From NCBI GenBank assembly GCA_945875845.1, contig CAMCMB010000002.1:62001-126000 (forward strand): 64,000 bases of DNA. The letters run 5' to 3'. Below the pieces are notes generated by a model. That model saw only the letters and a list, made by a program, of their open reading frames with translations. It was not told where the DNA came from and searched no databases. Shown piece after piece: positions 42,227 through 52,581 of the stretch. Within the stretch, counting starts at the first letter, position 1. Every line of letters starts with the position of its first letter. A program made the position numbers and the translations under genes. Origin of the DNA: Pirellula staleyi DSM 6068 (GTDB lineage Bacteria > Planctomycetota > Planctomycetia > Pirellulales > Pirellulaceae).

Positions 42227-43054
42227 TTATTTCGTGTACGCATTCAATGCAGTTTCCAGCGGACTAAAATCAGGACCGCTAAACCCAAGATGCCAGTGTT
42301 TTCGCCAACCCTCGGCGTAGCTGCAATTCATCCCTGCCAAACTGCTGGCTTGCTGGCCCAGTTCCAACATGGCTTGCAAATAGGAATTCATCTTCTGTGA
42401 CGATTGAAGCCATGCTTGCTGCGATCGATGACACTCCAGCATCTCGAGCTTTCTGTTCATTACCGAATCGATGTTGAAAGCAAACTGAGGATAGACTAGT
42501 TCGCCCATCGGCGTGCGATTGCCATGTGGCTGAGCGTGGTAGATTGCAACTTCGCCATCGAAACTGCTGCATGGTGGATCGGAAACAAAATTCGGAATTC
42601 CTTTTGAAAACGTTGCTGTGACGGCAAGCCTGCATGTTTCGGTGTGGTCCTCCATGTAGTCCACGGGCGCGTGCGTCAAGACGATCGACGGCTTGGCCAT
42701 TCGCACGATCGAAGCAACCTTGGCTAAGTTCCCCGAGTTGTAGAAGACATCGAGATCATCGCAGATGGGAGGGTAGAACGAAGCATCGAGAAGTTTCGCT
42801 GAAAGTTGCGATTCCTGGAGTCGGATTGCTGCGGTTTCCTGGCGATTCGTATTTTTCGAACCGCCGTAGCCGTTGGCAATGTTGCAATAGTGGATCTGCC
42901 ATCCTAGGTCCTTTAACAAGATCAAGGTTCCGGCTGCCACGAATTCGATATCATCGGGATGTGCGAACAAAGCCAGAACGGAGGGTCGCGGTATTTGCGA
43001 TTGCATGAGGAGTCTCACGATAGGAACACTTGTCACGCCACTGGCATTCGCCAT
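42227..43054 (-). CDS. PIG-L family deacetylase (LmbE-like)
   Basis: A 275-residue zinc-dependent N-acetylglucosaminyl deacetylase-type protein. The zinc motif AHPDDIEF near residue 32 and the later HAPVDYMEDH segment supply ligands. It may deacetylate an amino-sugar conjugate. The start is ATG 43054, 9 bp after the stop of the upstream CocE/NonD gene, so the two are likely co-transcribed; an internal ATG at 43006 (MQSQIPRP) is the alternative. Confidence 0.9.
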   Translation of the reverse strand: MANASGVTSVPIVRLLMQSQIPRPSVLALFAHPDDIEFVAAGTLILLKDLGWQIHYCNIANGYGGSKNTNRQETAAIRLQESQLSAKLLDASFYPPICDDLDVFYNSGNLAKVASIVRMAKPSIVLTHAPVDYMEDHTETCRLAVTATFSKGIPNFVSDPPCSSFDGEVAIYHAQPHGNRTPMGELVYPQFAFNIDSVMNRKLEMLECHRSQQAWLQSSQKMNSYLQAMLELGQQASSLAGMNCSYAEGWRKHWHLGFSGPDFSPLETALNAYTK

Positions 43055-43063
43055 TGCGTTTTA

Positions 43064-44968
43064 CTATTTGGGAAGGACACCCATTCGGATATGGGTTGGA
43101 TGCCTTGCCGATCGAAGGATTCGGTGGGTTGCTTTCTGAAAATCTTCGGGCTTGGCCAGATAAATGTTGGGAACAAATGTCTGTGGGTTGCGATCGATGA
43201 GTGGAAACCATGTGCTTTGCACTTGGATCATGATGCGATGCCCTTTCTTGAATCGGTGTAAAATGTCCAACAACTCAATGTGTACCTCGGCCGGTACGCC
43301 AGGCTCGAAAGCCTTAGGATGCTCAAAGGAATCGCGAAATCGCCCTCGAATCACTTCGCTTCGAACCATCATTTGGTAGTTCGGCAGTGTAGCGGGATTC
43401 GTTCCGTCCGGTTGAACATCGATCAGCTTCACGATGAAATCCGCATCCGTACCGGTTGTGGAAACCCAAAGGTTGACGTCGAGCGGACCCGCGATAACCA
43501 TATCCGATTCGAGTGGCTCGGTTTGATAGACCATGACGTCTCCACGTCTTGCTGCGAAACGTTGATCCTCAACCATGTATTCCACGGTCATACGATTGGT
43601 AATCGCTTCGGTATACGGAACGGGTTTTGCCGGATCGCTCACGAATTCGTCAAAGGATTTGTCATCGGTACCAATCGGAGCCTCAGAGGAGAGAATTCCT
43701 CGTTCCCGTACAAAGTACTGTTGGACAGATATTTCGCGAGGTGGCCAATGATCAAAGGATCGCCAGGAGTTGGAGCCGGTTTCGAATACGGTTGCTTCTG
43801 CCGGAGCGGAATGGTCAGCGTCCTTCAGATACTTCTCAAAGAAGGGAAACTCAATTTCGGCCCGATAGAAAGTGCCCGTTTTTGAGCCAAACGGAACGGC
43901 GCCCAGCTTGTCACCATCCCCTGAAGCCCAGCCTCCGTGAATCCAAGGGCCGACGACGAGCACATTGTTGACACCTGGATTCTGACGTTCAATCGTTTGA
44001 TAGGTTTTAAACGAACCATAAAGGTCTTCTGCATCGTACCATCCTGTTACGACCATGACGGCCGGGGCAACATTCTTCAAGTGAGGCAGGATCTCGCGTT
44101 TCTTCCAAAATTCATCCCGATTGGGATGTGCCATCATCTCGCTCCAGAACGGAACTTTACCCTTGAGATGACGACGATTGATTTCGTCGATGGTCATCGC
44201 GTCGAGAAATAAATTGTATCCGTCGTTGGAGGGTAAAACCTCAGGGGTGGGCCGTTCGGTTGTGGGGCCCGTTCGTTCGTGTGCATTGTTATTGAGCCAA
44301 CGGTATGCATGCGCCAGAAAAAAGGCCCCGTTATGCAGGAAGTCGTCAAAGTACCAATCTCCGACCGGCGCTTGTGGGGAAACGGCCCGCAAGGCGGGGT
44401 GTGCATCGATCATCCCGGCGGAACAGTAGAAGCCTGGGTAAGAAATCCCAAACATACCGACCCTGCCATTGTGATTGGGACTATTCTTGAGCAACCATGC
44501 AATAGTGTCGTAGGTATCGGAACTTTCATCGACATCCGTGGGCGATTTTTTGTTTGCAATATGCGGGGTTACTTGTTGAAACGTTCCTTCGGACATGAAT
44601 CGTCCACGAACATCTTGGTTGACGAAGATGTATCCCGCTTTCACAAAGTGCTCGCTTGGGCCGAGCGATGCAGGATAGGAATCGGCTCCATAGGGTGCGC
44701 ATGCGTAAGGCGTCCGCTTCATCAGAATAGGATACTTGCGAGTGGTATCGCGAGGACTGAAAACTGTGGTGTGAAGCTTGGTCCCATCCCGCATCGGGAT
44801 CATGGTTTCCGTTTTTTGGTATCGCAATCGGATTGTGCTTTCCGGGCTAACGGACTCTTGAGCACACAATGGCAGAGTGGGCATTTCCAAGATCAATAAC
44901 CCAAGAACGACCTGTGCCAAGGGAGCGCAAATCCGTGAGTTCATCCATCGCAATAAAAAGCTATTCAT
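43064..44968 (-). CDS. Secreted CocE/NonD family hydrolase (X-Pro dipeptidyl-peptidase-like)
   Basis: A 634-residue alpha/beta hydrolase with a signal peptide (LAQVVLGLLILEMPTLPLCAQ). The nucleophile elbow is GISYPG, the acid lies in VTGWYDAEDLYG, and WIHGGWASG holds the probable histidine. A C-terminal jelly-roll domain (VDVN-type, PLDVNLWVSTTGTDADF) completes the S15/CocE architecture. It likely hydrolyses esters or amides in the periplasm. It is followed by the PIG-L gene. Confidence 0.93.
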   Translation of the reverse strand: MNSFLLRWMNSRICAPLAQVVLGLLILEMPTLPLCAQESVSPESTIRLRYQKTETMIPMRDGTKLHTTVFSPRDTTRKYPILMKRTPYACAPYGADSYPASLGPSEHFVKAGYIFVNQDVRGRFMSEGTFQQVTPHIANKKSPTDVDESSDTYDTIAWLLKNSPNHNGRVGMFGISYPGFYCSAGMIDAHPALRAVSPQAPVGDWYFDDFLHNGAFFLAHAYRWLNNNAHERTGPTTERPTPEVLPSNDGYNLFLDAMTIDEINRRHLKGKVPFWSEMMAHPNRDEFWKKREILPHLKNVAPAVMVVTGWYDAEDLYGSFKTYQTIERQNPGVNNVLVVGPWIHGGWASGDGDKLGAVPFGSKTGTFYRAEIEFPFFEKYLKDADHSAPAEATVFETGSNSWRSFDHWPPREISVQQYFVRERGILSSEAPIGTDDKSFDEFVSDPAKPVPYTEAITNRMTVEYMVEDQRFAARRGDVMVYQTEPLESDMVIAGPLDVNLWVSTTGTDADFIVKLIDVQPDGTNPATLPNYQMMVRSEVIRGRFRDSFEHPKAFEPGVPAEVHIELLDILHRFKKGHRIMIQVQSTWFPLIDRNPQTFVPNIYLAKPEDFQKATHRILRSARHPTHIRMGVLPK

Positions 44969-45328
44969 GGCATTCCTGATTGAGTCTCAAAAAACGTTAC
45001 ATGGGACCGGAAACGATTGTAACGCAATGTCACTAACGGCTAACCCGGGGGTCCTCTATTACGAATAAATTCTTGCTCCCTTCTCCTCGGTACTCCGGGG
45101 ATGAGGGGGGCCCCCCGAAAGTCTGTCCTCCCCCTCGCCATGGTACCCCCGGTACCAGGGAGTATCGGCTCGAGGGGGAGAACTTACTCACGGGTTGCCG
45201 CTAACCGATGGCAAGCTGGAAGCTTACCCCACACAACGGTTTTAGAGTAGAATTATGTTCCCGTTCCTTGATATGCGGTGGCCCACCTACGCAGTCCCAC
45301 TCTCCTTCCTCTTGAGGATTCGACCGAA
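44969..45328. other. Divergent spacer with GC-rich imperfect palindrome
   Basis: This spacer lies between the minus-strand hydrolase and the plus-strand sulfatase. From about 45070 to 45182 it contains an imperfect long inverted repeat (tctcctcggtactccgg against a diverged complement near 45160-45182) centred on a perfect ggggggcccccc (45105-45116) and a ggtaccccc-ggtacc block. No gene is seen in it. Confidence 0.55.
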
Positions 45329-47257
45329 ATGATTTTGCTTCCATTTACGTTTTCGAGGAAAAACTGTGCGATTGTTTTGATTCTCTTGGCGCAGATGATC
45401 ATGGTACCGTTATCGGTTTCTTGCAGCGCAACGGGTGGCAGCAACCATCCGTCCGAAGATGCCTTACCCAATATTGTTTTGATTTTTGCTGACGACTTGG
45501 GAATAAACGATCTTGGCTGCTATGGTCGGCGCGACCACAACACTCCCAATCTGGATCGACTTGCAAGCGAGGGGATGCGATATACGAGTGCTTACTGCGG
45601 TCTATCGATTTGTTCCGCGTCTCGCGCTGCCCTATTGACGAGCAAGACACCGGCTAGACTGCACTTAACGACTTTTCTTTCAGGAAGATCCGATGCGGAC
45701 TCGCAGTTGGTATTGCATCCGCGCATCCAGTCCTTTCTGCCCGTCGAAGAAACGACGATGGCAGAAGTCCTACAGCGAGCCGGATATCGTACCGGTCATT
45801 TTGGAAAATGGCACTTAGGCGGCGGTGGGCCAACCAAGCAAGGCTTCGATGTGGCGGTCGAACCCAATGGAAACGGCAAACTCAACGATCGAGAGGGTGG
45901 CAAGAACGAATTCGCGATCGTCAACGCGGCGATCGATTTTCTGAAATCGAATGATGACAAGCCAAAATTTTGCTATGTGCCTCATCACTCTCCTCACGTT
46001 GCTCACGCGGCACCGAAGGACTTGATCGAAAAGAATTCGGCTGCCTTTAATCCGCTCTATGCGGCAACGATTGAGTCGCTGGATATTGCGACTGGAAAAC
46101 TGATCGATGCCGTTAATGCGATGTCGCGACCAACGATTGTTATCTTTTCCAGCGATAATGGAGGCTTGCATGTCCCCGAAGTCCACGCTGTGCCAGCAAC
46201 GCACAACACACCTTTTCGCGCGGGGAAAGGATACCTTTATGAAGGAGGGGTGCGCATTCCGCTAATCGTTCGTTGGCCTAACGTGATCAAAGCGGGGCAG
46301 ACGATCAACACACCGGTTTCGCTCATGGACTTGATGCCCACTCTCATGCAAGTGGCCGGTGTGGAACCAGCCAAAAGCGTGGGGCCATTGGATGGTGTGA
46401 GCTTGAAACAAAATTGGCTCGATGGCGGCGAAAAAGGATTGCAGCCGGAGAGGGCATTCTATTGGCACTTTCCTCACTACACCAATCAAGGTGGTAGGCC
46501 AGCGGCGGCTGTACGCAAGGGTAAATGGAAGCGGATCGAGTATCTTGATACTGCGTCGGTCGAATTGTTTGATTTGGATGCGGATATCAGTGAACAGACG
46601 AATGTGGCCGACAAGTTTGCTGAGGAAACTAAATTGCTCGGTGAAATGCTTCATCAATGGCAGATGGCAAGCGGAGCGCAATTCGGCAAACCCAACCCCA
46701 ACGCAGATCGCGCTGCGTTTCAGAGACTCTACGTCGATTTCGATCCAACACGTCTTGTGGCAGATACAAGTGCGCTTGCCATTGGCGAGAAGTGGCGAGA
46801 CTGGCGTACCGAGATGAATAAAGTGGTTGCAGGCAAAAAACCGCAACTGAAGCAAGCTTCGAATGAAATCAAGTTGCTAGCCAAAGACGGACAGCCTCAC
46901 GGAAAAAAACTGCGTTACGAACCGGAATCCTACAAGAATGTGCTTGGGTATTGGACTGAAGTTGACGACTGGGCAGATTGGGAATTGAATGTTCCGAGCG
47001 ATGGCAAGTACGAAATAGAGGTTCACTATGGTTGCGGAGCCAAGAACGGTGGCTCGATCGTGTCGCTTGATGTCGCGGATTCTTCGCTGAAATGGACGGT
47101 TCGAGATACCGGCCATTTTCAGAACATCATCATTGAGAATGTCGGTTCGCTGAATTTAAAAGAGGGAAAGACTCGCTTGGCGGTCCATCCAAAGTCCAAG
47201 GCCGCTGCCGCTGTGATGGATATTCGATCCATTGTGCTGCGCCCGGTTACGGATTAA
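45329..47257 (+). CDS. Secreted sulfatase with C-terminal beta-sandwich, probable lipoprotein
   Basis: A 642-residue sulfatase. The N-terminus has a hydrophobic signal ending in LSVSC, a lipobox-like site. Metal motif FADDLGINDLGCYG and the formylglycine signature CSASRAALLTSK (Ala in place of the more common Pro) are present, then GKWHLGGGG and SSDNGG. After residue about 520 a C-terminal domain (DWADWELNVPSDGKYEIEVHYG in part) resembles a CBM6-like carbohydrate-binding sandwich. ATG 45329 with gaggat upstream is preferred over an upstream codon at 45278. It probably desulfates polysaccharides. Confidence 0.94.
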   Translation: MILLPFTFSRKNCAIVLILLAQMIMVPLSVSCSATGGSNHPSEDALPNIVLIFADDLGINDLGCYGRRDHNTPNLDRLASEGMRYTSAYCGLSICSASRAALLTSKTPARLHLTTFLSGRSDADSQLVLHPRIQSFLPVEETTMAEVLQRAGYRTGHFGKWHLGGGGPTKQGFDVAVEPNGNGKLNDREGGKNEFAIVNAAIDFLKSNDDKPKFCYVPHHSPHVAHAAPKDLIEKNSAAFNPLYAATIESLDIATGKLIDAVNAMSRPTIVIFSSDNGGLHVPEVHAVPATHNTPFRAGKGYLYEGGVRIPLIVRWPNVIKAGQTINTPVSLMDLMPTLMQVAGVEPAKSVGPLDGVSLKQNWLDGGEKGLQPERAFYWHFPHYTNQGGRPAAAVRKGKWKRIEYLDTASVELFDLDADISEQTNVADKFAEETKLLGEMLHQWQMASGAQFGKPNPNADRAAFQRLYVDFDPTRLVADTSALAIGEKWRDWRTEMNKVVAGKKPQLKQASNEIKLLAKDGQPHGKKLRYEPESYKNVLGYWTEVDDWADWELNVPSDGKYEIEVHYGCGAKNGGSIVSLDVADSSLKWTVRDTGHFQNIIIENVGSLNLKEGKTRLAVHPKSKAAAAVMDIRSIVLRPVTD

Positions 47258-47269
47258 TCAACGTTGCCG

Positions 47270-47581
47270 CTATCCTAATAAGTCGAGCGTGGAAGTGGGC
47301 GACCCGTCGATCGCGGGCAACGACAAAAGCGATTCGTCTTGGACTAGCGGCATTGCATTCGGTGGCGAGGAGACATTCCTCTGGTCCGGTTGTGGGCCAT
47401 CGTAACGCTCGTTTGCGTCTCGATCCGAGGTTTTGCCGCTTTGTTCAAGCGGATTCACGGCACGATTGGCTGCCGGGCGATGGGTGCTTGCATGGGCATG
47501 CTTTGCATCGCTCGCCGCATGTTGACTGGCTGCCGCTGCATTTGTCCAGCCTCCGCCACTAGGCATGATTTGCATATTCAA
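47270..47581 (-). CDS. Small Ala/Ser-rich hypothetical protein downstream of AsmA-like gene
   Basis: A 103-residue low-complexity protein, rich in Ala, Ser, His and Pro, with a charged middle (TSDRDANERYDGPQ) and a short Leu-rich end (SLPAIDGSPTSTLDLLG). No signal or domain is seen. It lies 67 bp after the AsmA-like gene on the same strand, with no competing gene, which supports a real but fast-evolving protein. I do not recognise a function. Confidence 0.55.
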   Translation of the reverse strand: MNMQIMPSGGGWTNAAAASQHAASDAKHAHASTHRPAANRAVNPLEQSGKTSDRDANERYDGPQPDQRNVSSPPNAMPLVQDESLLSLPAIDGSPTSTLDLLG

Positions 47582-47648
47582 AGTATCCTTTTATGCCGCT
47601 CTACCTCCGTGTATCGACACTATTTGCCGCTGGCCTTAAAACTTTTGC

Positions 47649-50600
47649 TTATGGGGATTGTTCTCCATCACTTGCGGGAGATGTTTTTTCAAAGGTAGTG
47701 ATGAGAGGCATTGGACGCCGGATCTGTGGATTGGCTGTTGTGCCGTTGACCTCGATTTGCCATAACTTGGCGGCGCCCGAGTTTGAGATCGGGTGAAAGA
47801 TCGCGCCGACGATACCTCGGCGGCCTACGTTTGCAAACATATCTAGGTGCAACTCGCGACGCATATTGACCCATCCTGAACCTCGCATCGAAACGATGTC
47901 GCCGTCAAGAAGCAATTCATGAATGGGAATTCGTTCGCCATCCACTCCAAACTGCACATCCGCAGAATCAAATGCGCCCTGCCCAGGGGTGACGGACAAC
48001 ATTCGAAAGAGGCGAATCATGGCTGGTAGCTCGTACAAATTTGCTTGACGAAGCCAACCTTGCCCCTGTCCCTCTAAGGCGGAGGTGTTGGTCAATGCCC
48101 CTTGCAAATCGCATTGAATCGAAAGCCGACCTGAGGCGCCTGTATTCGATTCCCCTAGGTCCAATAGAAAACCCTGAAGGTCCGAATCCACCAATCGCAA
48201 GCGATATTTGGCCCTCTGTTGAGCGTCTAAGGGTTCCACTCCGCTTACAAAAATGGTGCCGCTGAGGGTCCTTGCTCGGATGTCGTTCTCTTTGATGTCC
48301 AATGTCGGAACATTTTCGCTCGATCGAATCGCATTCGGATCCTCGATGGGTTGCGGGGAATTGCGATAAAGTAACCCGGGACGATTCGAAAGAGCGTCGC
48401 GCATTTCGCTTCGGTACGATGCTTGAGAAGCGGATGTGTCGGAATTGCGAGGCACCACGTAATTGGCGTTGACGACCGAATCGTTCGGCGTGCCTTGATA
48501 GAAGCTGGGCGGCCGAAGGTTGTTCTTGATTTGCCAAGCCGACGCATCGCGACCGAATAATACCTCTTGGCGGCTGAATGCAAACGGTCCAGATACACCC
48601 GTGACTGCAACGTTCTTGATCGCCAACCTATCGAGTACTAAGTTTCCAAAAGCCATCGGCCCCAAAGCCGTGTTCTCACCCACGAGGCTTATCGACCCGC
48701 AAATGCCAGATGCAATTCCTCCACCTCCAAGTCGGCCGTCTTCCAATTGCAGTTCGACGTCCCACTCACGGACAATGGACTCCGCGGGTGATGGTGGCGA
48801 AGAAACACGGGTCTTGCCCGTGATGCTTACTGGGCCCCGGAAATCCACACGAACCAAGGGGTCTCTCAAGTAACTCGGCAAACAGTTTAAGAGACTCTGA
48901 TCCACTAGCAAACGTGTCGCAGGCAACCAAGTTAGCATTCCGTCCCAAGTTCCATCGGAATGAAGTCGGCATTGACCTTCCGTTTGAAGACGGCTGGCAT
49001 CATGGTTCCCGGACAATGAGTTGATATCGATTCGGCCTGGGCGATAAACAATATTACAGGCCACGTCATTGACTTGATAAGGCAGTGACGTTGGACGCAC
49101 CGAGACCGCCCGGGCAGCATGGGATTCCAATTCTCTGGCTTCGGTAATTTCCACGCTAAGATCAATGGGTGAGCTCGAATCCTTGCGACGAATGAGCACT
49201 GCAACCTGATCGAGGACACCACTCGGTTGGATTTGATCCCACAGTCCGCGAACGTTCTTTGGCAATGCCTGTTGGAGCTCTTCGTCTAGCCCGACATCGC
49301 GCCCTTCGAAGAACAAGTCCAGCGTTTCGAGATTGGAGTTACGGCATTGACAAACACCATATCCCGCAATTCGGGCTCCATCATTACGTCCAACGAAGTC
49401 CTTCAGCAGAAGCCGCTCATTGTCCAACGTCACCGCGCCGTGGACGTCGACAATCGGGTACCGGAAATTATCGTACTTGATGGAGCACTCTGAGAACGTC
49501 AACTCCAGGCTCCGCGACACCTCGCCTGGCCGTTCGGCCGTCCGCCTAAAATGACCTTGTTTGAGCATCACCGTGCCGCTGGGATGGAGTGACAGAACGA
49601 ACTTATGGATACTACTCTCAGCGGTATTGCGAGGTGTCAACGCCTTCAGCAACGCTTCATCGATTGCAATCGGTCCATCTGCTGCTAGTTTCAAGTCCAT
49701 CAACCAACGCGGATGGGCCTTTGTCATCGTCAACGCTCCTCGAATCGTTTGATCGCCCGCTGTTCCGATGAGCTCGTTGGCAAGAATCGAATCATTTTCG
49801 TAAACGATGTCGCCCGAGATGTTTTGGACAGGATAGGGAAAGAATTCTGTTTCGAGACCGGCATTTTTTGCATGCACAACCACTTTGGGTATCCATTTGT
49901 TTCCATCGAAAAACAGTCTCGCTTGAGCATCGACCAACCCATTCAAGTTCAACTTATGCCAAATTTCTTGCATTCCGACTGGAATAGCCTGGTAGAGTCG
50001 TTGGTCGAGCGACAGATTTTGTAGGTTGATGGATACTTGCATTGGTGAGCCGATCGAATACCCAAACACGTCGCATGCAAATGCGATACTGGTTTGTCCA
50101 CTGAATGCTCGAACGTTACTCAGTTGCAATAGCCCGTTCTTGCAATGGACGTCACCCGATAGCGACTCCAGTGGATAGGGAACCTTTGGATGGAGCAAGC
50201 GGCCGTTTTTGATGGTCGACTTGGTGTCGAACGTCACTCGTCCGGAATCGGATCTTGCGGCGAATTCCGAGTTCAACTCACCGCTAAAACCCGCAATTTG
50301 GCTGAGATAAGGCTGAAACATGTTCGGCAGTTGATTGGCCAATCGCTTGGAATAATCAAGCTTGACGATTCTTCCCTGTGCAATCCAAGACGTTTTGTCT
50401 TCGCTCACCGATGCGCTCAGTGATGCACTATTGAAATAGCTACTGGACACACTTGCCAAAATCCGTGCCGACAAAGGCATAACATGCCCATCCTTCCAAC
50501 GCGGTGCCAAGCCAACCTTGGCTCGTAAGTCATGGCATATAATCTCCTGCTGGGCTTTACCCGATTCGTTTCCTATACGTACAAGACCGGATCTCACCTC

Positions 50601-51101
50601 AATCGATGGTAGATTCGGGCTGATCGGTTTTCGACTCGACAGTTCTTCGACACTCAATTTGCCGTCGCCTAATGGCCAAACGCAGACCTCCACGTCATCT
50701 GCGACCACTTTGTGAACAGGAAGTTGCCCTTGAGCTAACCCAATCAGTTCAAGTGGACCAAAGCAAACAACACGTCCACAACGTAAAACGTCTCGCAATC
50801 CTTGGCTAGTCGGCTTGGCAATGCGAATACCCTCGATGGTGATCGACTGCCGGGCTTGCAGATGAGCCCGATCGATGAACACAAGGTGAGTTGGGAACTC
50901 CTTTTGCATTCGCGCTTGGATTTCGGACGTTAGCTTGCTGTCCACCTTTCCAATGAGAGAGAAACAGCCCCAGAGTCCCAGAATTGCAAAAAGCAGTAGC
51001 CAAACAAATCGATGCTCCCAAACGCGATCCCTGCTCTGCCGAATGGACTCGGTAGAGTTATTCACAAGGGTTTCCGTTGGTGCTGTTGTCGACCGTGACA
51101 T
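47649..51101 (-). CDS. AsmA-like / TamB-like envelope protein
   Basis: A 1150-residue protein with one N-terminal membrane helix (FVWLLLFAILGLWGCFSLIG) and a long beta-rich periplasmic body with repeated VHG/VNG strands. The C-terminal block (GQGQGWLRQANLYELPAMI, FGVDGERIPIHELLLDGDIV, RGSGWVN) is the AsmA-type signature. Such proteins are thought to bridge the envelope and help lipid transfer. The start overlaps the end of the glycosyltransferase gene by 44 bp, so the genes are co-transcribed. Confidence 0.88.
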   Translation of the reverse strand: MSRSTTAPTETLVNNSTESIRQSRDRVWEHRFVWLLLFAILGLWGCFSLIGKVDSKLTSEIQARMQKEFPTHLVFIDRAHLQARQSITIEGIRIAKPTSQGLRDVLRCGRVVCFGPLELIGLAQGQLPVHKVVADDVEVCVWPLGDGKLSVEELSSRKPISPNLPSIEVRSGLVRIGNESGKAQQEIICHDLRAKVGLAPRWKDGHVMPLSARILASVSSSYFNSASLSASVSEDKTSWIAQGRIVKLDYSKRLANQLPNMFQPYLSQIAGFSGELNSEFAARSDSGRVTFDTKSTIKNGRLLHPKVPYPLESLSGDVHCKNGLLQLSNVRAFSGQTSIAFACDVFGYSIGSPMQVSINLQNLSLDQRLYQAIPVGMQEIWHKLNLNGLVDAQARLFFDGNKWIPKVVVHAKNAGLETEFFPYPVQNISGDIVYENDSILANELIGTAGDQTIRGALTMTKAHPRWLMDLKLAADGPIAIDEALLKALTPRNTAESSIHKFVLSLHPSGTVMLKQGHFRRTAERPGEVSRSLELTFSECSIKYDNFRYPIVDVHGAVTLDNERLLLKDFVGRNDGARIAGYGVCQCRNSNLETLDLFFEGRDVGLDEELQQALPKNVRGLWDQIQPSGVLDQVAVLIRRKDSSSPIDLSVEITEARELESHAARAVSVRPTSLPYQVNDVACNIVYRPGRIDINSLSGNHDASRLQTEGQCRLHSDGTWDGMLTWLPATRLLVDQSLLNCLPSYLRDPLVRVDFRGPVSITGKTRVSSPPSPAESIVREWDVELQLEDGRLGGGGIASGICGSISLVGENTALGPMAFGNLVLDRLAIKNVAVTGVSGPFAFSRQEVLFGRDASAWQIKNNLRPPSFYQGTPNDSVVNANYVVPRNSDTSASQASYRSEMRDALSNRPGLLYRNSPQPIEDPNAIRSSENVPTLDIKENDIRARTLSGTIFVSGVEPLDAQQRAKYRLRLVDSDLQGFLLDLGESNTGASGRLSIQCDLQGALTNTSALEGQGQGWLRQANLYELPAMIRLFRMLSVTPGQGAFDSADVQFGVDGERIPIHELLLDGDIVSMRGSGWVNMRRELHLDMFANVGRRGIVGAIFHPISNSGAAKLWQIEVNGTTANPQIRRPMPLITTFEKTSPASDGEQSP

Positions 51102-52542
51102 TGTTTGAGACTATCGATCCATCAAAATTCGTTTTATCCCGCACGAAATAAATGCCTATCCATTTTACGAGCTCGCCGCAACCAATGCCCCCCAATACGC
51201 AGAGTACCAACACGGCAGGCTGCCGATATCGCACCGAACCGATAAAGAACATGTGCAACACGGCAAAGTATAGGCATGGCATCGCATACAACCACGAACC
51301 CGGCAAATGTCGGCAATGCCAAACACCAACCGAGGCGAAGCACACGATCGCCACATAGCCGATCGCTTCTAGCCACCTCACCGCGCTGCTGCCAAGTTCG
51401 CGTGCAACCGGGAGAGGAGACCACGTCTTTATCAACTTTACCAATCCGAGCTTTCTGGCGTCAGATGAGTTTTCGCACGCCCATTGAATAGCAGCATTCT
51501 TCATTCTTCGATCGAGTCGCCACTCATACGATCCGTCCAGGGGTGCGCTCTGGCTTTCCATCTGATGATCTTCGGCTCTTTGTTCGATTTCGAAGGCGTT
51601 TACGAAATGCATGTCCTCGTCGCTACTGCCGGACGCGCCCGCATGCCAACCGTCATACAGGCTCGCCCCAACTTGTAGCGTCGTCGGCACAAATTTGCGG
51701 GTAATACTGTAGTTGCGAATCCACCACGGGCTCATAACAAGACAGATCCCAACGCAATACAAAACGCAACATGTCACCCATTTTCGCAGTTTTCGCAAAT
51801 CGATCCTTGGGACGAACGGGACCATCACCAAGAACAAATACGGAAAAAGAACGACGGGCCAAAGGCTCCAACTCGGCCTAGTCAGACAGCCAGCACCGCT
51901 CCAGACTCCGGCCAGGACAAAGCAAATGAATGACCCTCTTCGATTCTCGTCGTTGTTCGATCCGATTGCTAAAACCGTCGAAAAAAGGGACAGAATCATG
52001 AAGGGGCAAAAAAGAGATTCGCTCAACACGAAGATACTCATGCCAATCGCGCCGGGATACAGCATGGCTAGCAATCCAGCCCACAAACCAAATGCCATTG
52101 AGTCCGAATTGAGGGGAGCGGCATTCCCTCCCGGAACAACGCTTGTTGCCGCGCGCGTTCGATGGGAGGCCAGACGCATTACCAGTCCAATGCAAACGGC
52201 CCCAAGCACACAGCCAGCCAAGCGAGCGGCCATGATCGCCGTCCAAGAGCCCTTTTCACCTGCCGGCAGGAGCATTGTCCATGGGGAAAGAAACCAAGGA
52301 TACAAGGGTGCGCGGAATATTTTGGAATCTGGGCTGCCATACTGATACGGCGTCCCATTCGCGATCGTTCTCGCCAACGACCAATACGTGTCGCTGTCTC
52401 CCCACTTAAAGTGGGAGTCGTCCGTGATACTCGATTGCCAAACCAACGCTGCCGACGCACGGACGAAGAATCCCAACACAACAATAATCGCACAAACGAT
52501 CGTGTACCTCTTCGATGACCAACGCGAGCAGGCAGTATCCAT
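51058..52542 (-). CDS. Membrane glycosyltransferase, GT39/ArnT-like
   Basis: A 494-residue polytopic membrane protein with about ten helices. The N-terminal loop motif GDSDTYWSLARTIANGTPYQYG and RAPLYPWFLSP is typical of GT39/ArnT-like (PMT) enzymes, which move a sugar from a polyprenyl-phosphate donor. The lumenal/periplasmic loop is long and charged (HAGASGSSDEDMHF). Position between the transglutaminase-like lipoprotein and the AsmA-like protein suggests envelope glycan assembly. Donor and acceptor are unknown. Confidence 0.85.
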   Translation of the reverse strand: MDTACSRWSSKRYTIVCAIIVVLGFFVRASAALVWQSSITDDSHFKWGDSDTYWSLARTIANGTPYQYGSPDSKIFRAPLYPWFLSPWTMLLPAGEKGSWTAIMAARLAGCVLGAVCIGLVMRLASHRTRAATSVVPGGNAAPLNSDSMAFGLWAGLLAMLYPGAIGMSIFVLSESLFCPFMILSLFSTVLAIGSNNDENRRGSFICFVLAGVWSGAGCLTRPSWSLWPVVLFPYLFLVMVPFVPRIDLRKLRKWVTCCVLYCVGICLVMSPWWIRNYSITRKFVPTTLQVGASLYDGWHAGASGSSDEDMHFVNAFEIEQRAEDHQMESQSAPLDGSYEWRLDRRMKNAAIQWACENSSDARKLGLVKLIKTWSPLPVARELGSSAVRWLEAIGYVAIVCFASVGVWHCRHLPGSWLYAMPCLYFAVLHMFFIGSVRYRQPAVLVLCVLGGIGCGELVKWIGIYFVRDKTNFDGSIVSNNVTVDNSTNGNPCE

Positions 52543-52581
52543 TGGACTCCCGGGATTCGACTACAAATTCAGGAAAAATGA

